Origin: Bin75 sp965200435
GTDB lineage: Bacteria > Nitrospirota > Nitrospiria > Nitrospirales > UBA8639
Direction: 5' to 3'
Length of the DNA stretch: 64,000 nt
NCBI GenBank assembly: GCA_965200435.1
Contig: OZ241337.1
Location: 1-64,000 of the forward strand
Below the pieces are notes generated by a model. That model worked only from the letters and a program-made list of their open reading frames with translations, ran no database searches and was not told the DNA's origin. Of the stretch, positions 27,170 to 34,935 are shown one piece after another. Position numbers and translations under genes: made by a program. Position 1 is the stretch's first letter. Each line of letters starts with the position of its first letter.

Positions 27170-27401
27170 ACTGCGCTTTCACATCCGGTTTCCCGAAGAA
27201 AAAATTCCCGAACCCATCATTTATCAGATCGGGCATGAATATCAAGTCGTGACCAGCATCCGCCGGGCGGATGTGCGCGAAACGACCGGCTGGATGGACG
27301 TGGAATTTTTAGGCGAAACCGAAGAAGTCGAACGCGCCATTACGGGTCTGCGCAACAAAGGCATACTCGTCGATCCCATTGAACTGAACGTGGTGGAATA
27401 G
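27162..27401 (+). CDS. NIL-domain protein
   Basis: A 79-residue ferredoxin-like-fold protein matching the NIL domain found at the C-terminus of the methionine transporter ATPase MetN (LRFHIRFPEEKIPEPIIYQIG, then TGWMDVEFLGETEEVERAI). In MetN the domain binds methionine. Free NIL proteins occur in sulfur amino acid clusters. Its presence supports a methionine or homocysteine link. It overlaps the carrier gene by 8 bp and is followed closely by moeB copy 2. Confidence 0.8.
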   Translation: MTKLRFHIRFPEEKIPEPIIYQIGHEYQVVTSIRRADVRETTGWMDVEFLGETEEVERAITGLRNKGILVDPIELNVVE

Positions 27402-27410
27402 AGGTTGGAA

Positions 27411-28211
27411 ATGGATTTTACCGAAGAACAAATCGAACGATACAGCCGCCAGATTATCCTCGAACAGGTTGGAGGAAAAGGTCAACAAAAATTGAGCCGG
27501 GCCAAGGTTCTGGTCGTTGGCGCCGGAGGCCTGGGTTCACCGATCGCGCTGTATCTGGGAGCAGCGGGCATTGGGACGATTGGCTTGATTGACGGTGACG
27601 TGGTTGATCTCTCGAACCTCCAACGGCAGGTCCTTCATACCACGCCCCATGTGGGAGTTCCCAAGGTCGAGTCTGGTCGCCGGCTTCTGGAAGCGTTAAA
27701 TCCCGGCGTCTACGTCAAGACGTATCAAGAGCCTCTCAACGCCGACAACGTGATGACCCTGTTGGCCGATTACGACCTGGTGCTCGACGGCTCCGACAAC
27801 TTCGGCACCCGGTTCTTGGTAAACGATGCCTGCTTCTTTGCCAAAAAGCCCTTGATCTCGGGTAGTATCTTTCGTTTTGAAGGACAACTTGCAACGATCA
27901 GGCCGCATGAGGGATACCCTTGCTATCGCTGTCTCTACCCTGAACCGCCTCCTGCCGGGTTGGTCCCCAATTGTCAGGAAGCCGGAGTATTGGGGGTCCT
28001 CGCGGGCACCATCGGCATTTTACAGGCCAATGAAGCCATCAAGGAAATCCTGGGGATCGGCGATACCCTCGCGGACCGTTTGCTGATCTACGATGCCCTC
28101 GAAATGAAGTTTCGTAGCGTCGGACGACCCAAGGATCCCCGCTGCCCGCTCTGCAGCGCTACCCCGACGATCACTGCGCTGGAAGAACATCACGTTTCAT
28201 GCAGCGTGTAG
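27411..28211 (+). CDS. MoeB/ThiF-type adenylyltransferase (copy 2)
   Basis: A 266-residue E1-like enzyme, a close paralogue of the protein at 24793. RYSRQIILEQVGGKGQ, GAGGLGSPIALYL, NLQRQ and the zinc pairs CYRC and CPLC are all present. It lies 9 bp after the NIL gene. It probably activates the CysO-like carrier. The ATG at 27411 is preferred over a TTG six bases earlier, because of the GAGGTTGG upstream. Paralogy suggests a within-operon duplication. Confidence 0.9.
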   Translation: MDFTEEQIERYSRQIILEQVGGKGQQKLSRAKVLVVGAGGLGSPIALYLGAAGIGTIGLIDGDVVDLSNLQRQVLHTTPHVGVPKVESGRRLLEALNPGVYVKTYQEPLNADNVMTLLADYDLVLDGSDNFGTRFLVNDACFFAKKPLISGSIFRFEGQLATIRPHEGYPCYRCLYPEPPPAGLVPNCQEAGVLGVLAGTIGILQANEAIKEILGIGDTLADRLLIYDALEMKFRSVGRPKDPRCPLCSATPTITALEEHHVSCSV

Positions 28212-28309
28212 TGGGAATGGAGGGAGCCGGACGATGCCCCGCCTAGTCGTGGCACTCTGAACGTCCTGGGCAACAACGCTGCAGATCCGCTGACAGGTGT
28301 TTGACAACC

Positions 28310-28816
28310 ATGCTTTCAATTCCTTGGGACATTTGGGAAAACATGATCGAGCACGCGCGAAGTTTGGACCCTCACGAGTGCTGCGGCATTTTGGCCGGCA
28401 GGGACACAACCATAACCGAGCAGTATCGTATTACAAACATCCTGGCCAAAATGAATGAAACCGAATTGGCCCGCTTCGACCAGGCAAAACTGTCTGATCT
28501 CAAACGGCTTTCCCCTGAAGAGCGGGCCGATATTGCCTTCCAGATGGATGCCCAGGAAATGTCACAAGCACAAAAAGATATTCGTCAGAAAGGTATCACG
28601 CTGAAGGCCTTTTATCATTCGCATACCTTCAGCCCTGCCCGTCCATCCATCACGGATATCAAGATCGCCATGGAATTTGAGAGCTATAGGGAAAAACTCA
28701 ATATTCCCGAACCCGTCCACGTTATTATCTCCCTCCAGGATAAAACGAATCCCGTGATTCGTGCCTACCGGATCCAGGATTCCACAGCCACCGAAGTTCC
28801 CATCGAACGGCAATAA
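28310..28816 (+). CDS. JAMM/MPN+ metallopeptidase (Mec-like)
   Basis: A 168-residue JAMM-domain protein. The metal-binding motif is HSHTFSPARPSITD (HxH, then S and D), with a Glu-containing early segment (ECCGILAG). In Mycobacterium tuberculosis Mec releases cysteine from CysO-Cys; in Pseudomonas QbsD trims a dipeptide after Gly-Gly; in Wolinella HcyD removes an Ala from HcyS. Either role fits here, and the C-terminal extensions of both carriers argue for trimming. The 98-bp gap before it is the largest in the operon. Confidence 0.9.
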   Translation: MLSIPWDIWENMIEHARSLDPHECCGILAGRDTTITEQYRITNILAKMNETELARFDQAKLSDLKRLSPEERADIAFQMDAQEMSQAQKDIRQKGITLKAFYHSHTFSPARPSITDIKIAMEFESYREKLNIPEPVHVIISLQDKTNPVIRAYRIQDSTATEVPIERQ

Positions 28817-28892
28817 TGCCCGTTCTAGACATCCCTTGTTCAAGTTGCCATAATGCACAAAATATCTTCTCCCCCTAGCAAGGAGACCCATC

Positions 28893-29261
28893 ATGTCCCG
28901 TCCTTTTGCATTCATTCTTCCGTTGCTTATCGTTCTTTTTGCATCGATGGCCACGACAGGTTGGGCGTTTACCGATGAGCCCGGTAAAGAAGGGAGTTTT
29001 TACAGCCCAGTCATCCGGGTCGTCGCGGACAAAGGCTTTATTCTGATCAATAGCGGGAGCGGCATTCTTTGGCTCAAGGCCAGCGAAGCGGCAACACCAC
29101 ATATCGCAAAGCTTCCCGTTGGGGGTCTGCTTGACGTAGTGGTCGAATTCCAGGGGAAGCCCAATCCACCGGTCATCAAATCATGGAAATTGGCGAGCGG
29201 AGAGTCAGCCTGTCCCGTGTTTGATGGCACGCAATGCGTACAGCCGGTAAAGAAGAAATAG
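28893..29261 (+). CDS. Small secreted protein, unknown function
   Basis: A 122-residue protein with a clear signal peptide (MSRPFAFILPLLIVLFASM, cleavage near TTGWAF). The mature part is mainly beta strand with a Gly-Ser-Gly segment and ends CPVFDGTQCVQPVKKK, where two Cys could form a disulfide. A ribosome-binding site (AAGGAGA) precedes the ATG. It probably lies in the periplasm. I recognise no family. It follows the sulfur operon by 76 bp and may be separate. Confidence 0.75.
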   Translation: MSRPFAFILPLLIVLFASMATTGWAFTDEPGKEGSFYSPVIRVVADKGFILINSGSGILWLKASEAATPHIAKLPVGGLLDVVVEFQGKPNPPVIKSWKLASGESACPVFDGTQCVQPVKKK

Positions 29262-29302
29262 CCAGCGGGATTGTCGCTGGAAGCCCTGAGCTAGCTCAGG
29301 GC
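29262..29302. terminator. Two palindromes between convergent genes
   Basis: CCAGCG...CGCTGG (29262-29280) directly follows the stop of the secreted protein, and a perfect 20-bp palindrome GCCCTGAGCTAGCTCAGGGC (29283-29302) spans the modC stop. No T-run follows, so a bidirectional terminator is plausible but not proved. Confidence 0.4.
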
Positions 29303-30373
29303 CACGGCCTTGAAATGCGCATGAACCTTCTGGCCAGGTCGTAGCTGGAGTTGATGAAACGATTTTTTCGTAATCATCGCCAACAACGGACAACCCACGT
29401 CAAGCTTCACTTCCACTGCATACTGATCGCTCGGGGACTCACTGACCTCGAGAATCGTCGCCTCCAGGATATTCAGCGCGCTGCTTGTCGAAGAAGGGGT
29501 ACCCACCACCAGGCTCACGTCACGTGACAGTATTTGGACCCGCAACGGCGAACCGGGAGGTAGCGCCTGTTGAGGGAGGCAAAAGGACTGCCCCGAAAAT
29601 TCAACCCGTGTGAGCCCGAATTGCGGTTCATGCTCCACAATCCGTGTGTCAAGAATAGCCCCGACCATGTTCGATTCAACCAATCCGGGCAAGTCTAACC
29701 GCGAAAAAACTTCCTGTATCGGTCCGGTCGCTGCCACCGTCCCTTCTTTGATCAGAACGATGTGATTGGCGAGTTGTAAAATCTCGGAAAGATCATGGCT
29801 CACGTACAGAATGGGGATACTCAGTTCCCGATTCAGTCTCCGGATAAAGGAAACGATTTCTTTTTTTCGCTGTTGGTCGAGAGAGGCCAATGGTTCATCC
29901 ATTAACAGAAGTTGTGGGCTGGTTAAGAGCGCCCTTCCTATTGCCACACGTTGCTGCTCGCCACCCGACAAATGGAAAATCCGGCGCTGCAAGAGTGGCT
30001 CAATATCCAACAGTTCGATGACGAGATCGAAGGCAATGCGCTGGCCGGAGGGATGACGGCGTTTCATCCCATACCTGAGGTTTTGCGTCACGGTGAGATG
30101 TGGAAACAGTCTCGCCTCTTGAAAAACGACTCCCACGTGCCGGCGTTCGACCGGAAGAAAAATCCCGCGAGCGTCGTCCTGCCACACCTCTTGGTCGAAC
30201 TGAAGAAACCCCGAAGGAGCGCGAGTTAACCCGGCGAGACATCGTAACAGCGTGGTCTTGCCGCTCCCGGACGAGCCAAAGACCGCAATCGTCCCATCCA
30301 GCGGGACCGTACAAACCACGTCAAAACGAAATCCGGGATAATCGATGTGAAATCGTACGTCGAGGTGACTCAT
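29291..30373 (-). CDS. modC: Molybdate ABC transporter ATP-binding protein
   Basis: A 360-residue ATPase with Walker A GSSGSGKTTLL, signature LSGGEQQRVAIGRALL and Walker B LLMDEPLASLD. The C-terminal third has the Mop/TOBE molybdate-binding fold (about 290-355) that marks ModC. It powers molybdate import. The start overlaps modB by 4 bp. Molybdate supply would feed molybdopterin enzymes such as nitrite or nitrate oxidoreductases. Confidence 0.93.
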   Translation of the reverse strand: MSHLDVRFHIDYPGFRFDVVCTVPLDGTIAVFGSSGSGKTTLLRCLAGLTRAPSGFLQFDQEVWQDDARGIFLPVERRHVGVVFQEARLFPHLTVTQNLRYGMKRRHPSGQRIAFDLVIELLDIEPLLQRRIFHLSGGEQQRVAIGRALLTSPQLLLMDEPLASLDQQRKKEIVSFIRRLNRELSIPILYVSHDLSEILQLANHIVLIKEGTVAATGPIQEVFSRLDLPGLVESNMVGAILDTRIVEHEPQFGLTRVEFSGQSFCLPQQALPPGSPLRVQILSRDVSLVVGTPSSTSSALNILEATILEVSESPSDQYAVEVKLDVGCPLLAMITKKSFHQLQLRPGQKVHAHFKAVALS

Positions 30374-31047
30374 GAGACCTGAATGGGCAAACGCCGGTTG
30401 ATGGTGTACACGATTGCAAGAATAAGAAAACTGAATATGAGCAGCATGGCCGAAAGAACGTGGGCTTGGGTATATTCAAGCACCTCGACGTGATCGTAGA
30501 TTGCGATGGAGAGCACCTTGGTCACCCCCGGAATATTGCCGCCTACCATCAAAACCACCCCGAACTCGCCAAGCGTATGGGCAAAGCCTAAGACGACGGC
30601 ACTCAGGTACCCTCGCGCCGCCATAGGTGACGCCACGGTAAAGAAGGCATCCAGCTTGGAGGCTCCCAGGGACCAGGCTGCCTCCAATGGCTTCTTGCCA
30701 ACGGCTTCGAAAGCCCCGTGGAGAGGTTGAACGACAAAAGGAAGTGAATAGAGCGTCGAGGCAATCACCAAGCCCGTAAAGGTAAACGAAAGCGCCGAGC
30801 CGGTCAGGTCCTTCCAGAGGCCGCCGATCAATCCATGGGGCCCGAGCGCCACCAGCAGATAAAAGCCAAGCACGGTTGGGGGTAGAACAAGGGGAAGTGC
30901 CACGACTGCCTCTACCAGGGTCCTGAACCGAGAACCCGTAAACGCCAACCACCACGCCAAGGGAGTACCGATCAACAGAAGTACGACCACGGTGCCCCCT
31001 GCCAGTTGCAAGGTCAGCCATAACGGGGCCCAATCCATGACGTTCAT
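30370..31047 (-). CDS. modB: Molybdate ABC transporter permease
   Basis: A 225-residue permease of the ModB type with about five membrane segments. The EAA loop is present (EAAWSLGASKLDAFFTVASP), and LGEFGVVLMVGGNIPGVT matches molybdate/sulfate permeases. It forms the membrane channel. It is 21 bp after modA. Full family length. Confidence 0.93.
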   Translation of the reverse strand: MNVMDWAPLWLTLQLAGGTVVVLLLIGTPLAWWLAFTGSRFRTLVEAVVALPLVLPPTVLGFYLLVALGPHGLIGGLWKDLTGSALSFTFTGLVIASTLYSLPFVVQPLHGAFEAVGKKPLEAAWSLGASKLDAFFTVASPMAARGYLSAVVLGFAHTLGEFGVVLMVGGNIPGVTKVLSIAIYDHVEVLEYTQAHVLSAMLLIFSFLILAIVYTINRRLPIQVS

Positions 31048-31068
31048 CCTATGTCTCTCCGGCCTCGA

Positions 31069-31848
31069 TCATTCCAAACCATAACCGGACCGTTCAATGA
31101 TGTTCCGGGACGCTGCCCCTTTCACGTAGTCCAAAAACGCACGTGCACCTTCGTTATGTTGACCATTGTGTAACAGAACCGCCTGTTGTCGAAGCGGAGC
31201 ATACAAATGCGCTGGGACGTCCCATCGGCTTCCTGCCCCGTTGACCGTCAAAACCTGGGAAAGGGCGACGAAGCCCAATTGAGCATTCTTTGAGAAAACG
31301 AAGTGGAACGTTTGTCCGATATTTTCTCCCCGGACCAACCGATCCTGAATCCGTTCCCACAAGCCCAGCGCCTGCAAGGTTTCCCGGGCAGCGGCACCGT
31401 ACGGCGCGGTCCGGGGATTCGCAATAGCGACGTGCTCGACGTTGCCGTTCGACAGCAAAGATTTTTCATTGCCTTCGACCGTGGGACTCCACAACGTCAG
31501 TCGTCCCAGCGCGTACGTAAACCGGCTCCCTTGAACCGCGAGCCCTTCCTCTTCCATCAACCTCGGACGCACGACATCCGCGGAAAAAAACACGTCGAAC
31601 GGGGCGCCGTGTTTGATCTGTGCATAGAGCTTGCCGCTCGAACCAGAACTGACAACGGCGGTGTGCCTCGTATCTTGTTCAAAGTTGGTCACGATTGCAT
31701 TGAGCGTCATCAGAAAATTGGCCGCAACCGCAACACGCACCTCTTCGGCCGCACTTGTGGCCGAACACGCCGTACAAAACAGAAAAAACAGAAAACCCTG
31801 AATATTGGCAAGCACAGCATTCTTTCTGAACCACCGGATTTTCCTCAT
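31069..31848 (-). CDS. modA: Molybdate ABC transporter substrate-binding protein
   Basis: A 259-residue periplasmic binding protein starting at the ATG 31848 (MRKIRWFRKNAVLANIQGF), with a signal peptide that ends near SATSAAEE. The mature N-terminus EVRVAVAANFLMTLNAI and SSGSSGKLYAQIKHGAPFDV are diagnostic for ModA. The frame is open far upstream into the porin gene because that gene carries a frameshift; I treat ModA as separate. Delivers molybdate or tungstate to ModBC. Confidence 0.9.
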   Translation of the reverse strand: MRKIRWFRKNAVLANIQGFLFFLFCTACSATSAAEEVRVAVAANFLMTLNAIVTNFEQDTRHTAVVSSGSSGKLYAQIKHGAPFDVFFSADVVRPRLMEEEGLAVQGSRFTYALGRLTLWSPTVEGNEKSLLSNGNVEHVAIANPRTAPYGAAARETLQALGLWERIQDRLVRGENIGQTFHFVFSKNAQLGFVALSQVLTVNGAGSRWDVPAHLYAPLRQQAVLLHNGQHNEGARAFLDYVKGAASRNIIERSGYGLE

Positions 31849-31861
31849 GCCCCTCGTATCC

Positions 31862-33372
31862 TTACAATCTGAATTTCGTAAGAATGTAAAAATAATGGCT
31901 GTCCCTGTTGCCACCTGAAGGCAACCCAATTGAGTCTGGAAGCCTGTCGAAATAATTGCCCTTGAACCAATGAACGTAGCCCAAATCGAATTCCAGGTTG
32001 TCGCTGGTTTCCATTGAGCCTGCAATTCAATATCCTGGCCGAGAAAATTTCCGGATCCCCCCGTGGCATCATGCAATCCATGATCGGCGAACGGGCCCCG
32101 TGCGGTGGCGAGATACCAAAACCGGTGTTTGAGTTGCACGTGACAGCCCTTACAGGGAGCCATTATCACCCGCCATCCCGGTGAACTGACGTTCGTCCTC
32201 GAAAACGGCCCGAAATTGCCCGTGGGGGCATACTCGAAACGTCGCGCGCCAAAAAGCGTATCAAAGGCTGAATCCTGGCTGTCCTGCGCATCCCGGTCCC
32301 CACTGGCGTAGTCATAATAAATCAGCATTCGCGGCGACCATGGAACATCCGATGTGTAACCGATCTCAAGATGCTGAAAATGGGCAAAATGGTTGATGGC
32401 ACCTCTTTTCCCCGTTTGCCACACACTTTCGATTTCATAATCCATTCGTCCCGTATTCGGTTCGGCATAGAGGCGCGTTCCGAAAGTCGAAAAAGTTCTT
32501 TGCCCACCAGCAATGGCACGTCGTTGGTCGTTCAATCCAAAATAATAGGCATTGACCCGCAACCGTGGCATGGCACCGGTTTCCAGATAGGTCCCCCAAA
32601 AGACGATCCGTCTCGCCTGTTCGTCAGGCCGCACGGCATCCCGCAGTACCGGTTGCACGAGAAACAGACGGATACGCCAATGCTTGTCCCGTCTAAGTTG
32701 CCAATGGATTCCGTAAAACGCGTTCGTACTGTTGCGAAAATCATTCCGGGCGATCAGGCGGCGACGGCCAAAGTCCATCGTGAGTCGTCCGACGTGCAGG
32801 TCGGTACGAAGACCGGTTCCCAAGATATTTTTCACGGTGACGGACGCCATGAGTTGCAGAACGTCCATTTCATTCCTGATGCCGGTGGTGACGTAGCTTC
32901 CGAAATGATCGAGATGGACCATGGAATCCTGCCCTTCAAACAACAACTTGACATGCTCCCCGTTCAGGCCTAACCGAACGCGCGACCGCTGTTGGATTTG
33001 AGAGTCCGTTGAACCCGCATAGCGAGTCCTCCATGGATGGTCATACGTTTCGAAACGTGTTCGGTGTTCGAGTCCGAGGTCCAACCAAGTCGGGAGGTGT
33101 AACGCGGCCCCCAGGTAACGATTCCATTTCCATTCCTTCGTTTGAATAAGTCCGGCGTCTGCCGGTTCCGACACCGGCATCACCGATACCCGGCGCAACG
33201 TTCCGGACCTCGCTTGAGGCGATCCTTCCAAGGATCCGTATGCCGTACCGTCTGGAGCGACCGTGACAACACTTCCGAACAAGACAAGAGCCAGGACTCC
33301 ATTCTTTCCGCCGTTCCGCGTCACCGATGAAATTCCGTTCAACCAAAATCGACTGCCTATCTCATGCAGCAA
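31862..33372 (-). pseudogene. Alginate-export-family outer-membrane porin, frameshifted
   Basis: Residues 1-440 read as an AlgE-like beta-barrel: signal region near the start (NGVLALVLFGSVVTV), then DLGLEHRTRFETYD and many aromatic/polar strands. Near the end the true frame changes after QAQWK: the matching C-terminus (DNLEFDLGYVHWFKGNYFD..., ending FYILTKFRL) lies in the next frame and stops at 31862. One A is missing from the AAACC run near 32007-32013. As read, the original frame continues into modA. Either a real frameshift or a homopolymer sequencing error explains it. The barrel may pass anions or substrates linked to the molybdate genes. Confidence 0.75.
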
Positions 33373-33601
33373 TGGTAATTAATATATTCCTTTATGTCAA
33401 TAATACTTTACTTCATTTAAAATGCCGAAACCGGCTTGGCCACGCTAAGGTCAAAGTCGTTTGATGAGAACCCGGTCAGAAAAACTTGCGATACGTCGGA
33501 CAAGCAGTCAGGAAGAGGAGAACAAGAGGTCAGCGGTCCAAAGGGGGCGGTTGTCCAGATCCCTCGTCGCCGGATGTGATAATCGTGCGGCTTGAGACAA
33601 T

Positions 33602-34753
33602 CTATTTTTCACGGATAATTTTCCCGCTCTCTTTTGCGTCATACCCTCCCAGGGCTTCAATTTCCCGTTGGAATTTGCGCGTGACCAAGGTGTCCAAAAA
33701 TATCTTCATGCCGGGATGCGAGTGGACGTACGCTGTCGGAATGACCAAGTCATATCGTTCTTCCTGCAATGGAATGAATTCAAAATTGTACAGTTGGGCG
33801 ACGGCCTGCGCTCCAATACCGACGTCCGCCTTCCCTTCGGCAATACATCGACCCAGGCCGATCTGGGAAGAAGCGACGGTTCCATACCCCCCCACGATAT
33901 GGCTCGGAATACGATGATGGGAGAGCAAATGGTCCAACAGAAGGCGAGCCCCTGCCCCTTTTTCGCGATTGACCATCCGTATGTCGGGTCTGGTCAGATC
34001 TTCAAGGCCACGAACGTGTTTGGGATTCCCCTCCTGTAACAACAAGCCTTCCTGCCACGTGGCAAACCGTACGACCGTCACAGTTCGATCCTGCAAATAT
34101 TTTTTCAAAAACGGAAGGTTATACTCTCCGGAACGGGGATCTCTCATATGAATGCCCGCGACATGCACGTCTCCCCGCTTTACTGCATGAAGGGCACCAA
34201 GACTTGCCATGGTCCACCCGACAACCGACGCGTGACCGCCTTGCCGACGCACATGCTCCCCGGCCAGATAAATGGCGGGATCGCATCCCGCCACGACGAT
34301 TTGCCTTTCCACGTCCCTCTGACTTTTCAATAACTGCACGTAAACCGAGCGTTTTTGCCGGGGACTCGTGCCTAAAATCAAAGCATCCGCAGGAACCGTA
34401 TAATTCAGGATGTCTCCCAGTTCCATGATGGGCTTGGCGACCAGACGATTCCCTATCGTCGCCAACGTGACCCTGGTGGATTTCACAACTCCAGAATGAC
34501 CGGTAGGCAGCTCCGCCTCAAGAATATCCTGATCGTCATTTAACGAGAACAGATCCTCAACCGATGCTCCCAACGCAAGGGCAAGCTGCAACGCGACCTC
34601 CGTGCCTGGAAGATACTGATCTTTTTCCATAGCATAGAGAGCCTGTCTCGTAATGCCCGCACTCTGCGCCAGTTCTCCTTGGGACAGACCGGTGGCGATC
34701 CGGATTTCACGCAAACGATTCGTCACTCGTTGCTGGCGTTGGGGAATTGACAT
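33602..34753 (-). CDS. XRE-type HTH regulator fused to a substrate-binding-like domain
   Basis: A 383-residue two-part protein. Residues 10-70 form an XRE helix-turn-helix (LREIRIATGLSQGELAQSAG, ITRQALYAMEKDQYLPG). Residues about 150-375 form a periplasmic-binding-protein-like domain of the PBP_like (PF12727) type, cytosolic here, with motifs such as VVAGCDPAIYLAGEH and GAQAVAQLYNFEFIPLQEERYDLVIP. Proteins with this layout occur next to molybdate and tungstate genes and are thought to sense the oxyanion. Divergently placed to the M3 peptidase. A perfect palindrome lies just upstream. ATG 34753; a GTG precedes it. Confidence 0.85.
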   Translation of the reverse strand: MSIPQRQQRVTNRLREIRIATGLSQGELAQSAGITRQALYAMEKDQYLPGTEVALQLALALGASVEDLFSLNDDQDILEAELPTGHSGVVKSTRVTLATIGNRLVAKPIMELGDILNYTVPADALILGTSPRQKRSVYVQLLKSQRDVERQIVVAGCDPAIYLAGEHVRRQGGHASVVGWTMASLGALHAVKRGDVHVAGIHMRDPRSGEYNLPFLKKYLQDRTVTVVRFATWQEGLLLQEGNPKHVRGLEDLTRPDIRMVNREKGAGARLLLDHLLSHHRIPSHIVGGYGTVASSQIGLGRCIAEGKADVGIGAQAVAQLYNFEFIPLQEERYDLVIPTAYVHSHPGMKIFLDTLVTRKFQREIEALGGYDAKESGKIIREK

Positions 34754-34783
34754 CACCGCATACGATCAGAATAATGGAAATAA

Positions 34784-34805
34784 ATACATGACATATGTCA
34801 TGTAT
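34784..34805. promoter_or_regulatory. Perfect 22-bp palindromic operator candidate
   Basis: The core TACATGACATATGTCATGTA is exactly self-complementary, and one more A/T pair extends it. It is in the gap between the HTH regulator and the M3 peptidase gene and overlaps a TATAAT (34803-34808) on the plus strand. The regulator probably binds here to control its own gene and possibly its neighbours. The half-site TATGTCA recurs at 33393-33399, upstream of the porin/mod operon. Confidence 0.7.
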
Positions 34806-34935
34806 AATAGTATATTCAGGAAACGGCGGCAACCGCCCGTTTTCAGGCTGCGGGTTTCCCGGTAGGGGGAACCGGCGCAAAGGAAGTGGGACACGTCGAT
34901 TCCGTAACACTCACACGAGGCGGAAGAAGGCAAAT

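Noticed and set aside
31069..33372. One 767-residue protein (porin joined to ModA)
   Set aside because: ModA has its own ATG and signal peptide at 31848, and the porin C-terminus is found in the other frame. The fusion results from a frameshift.
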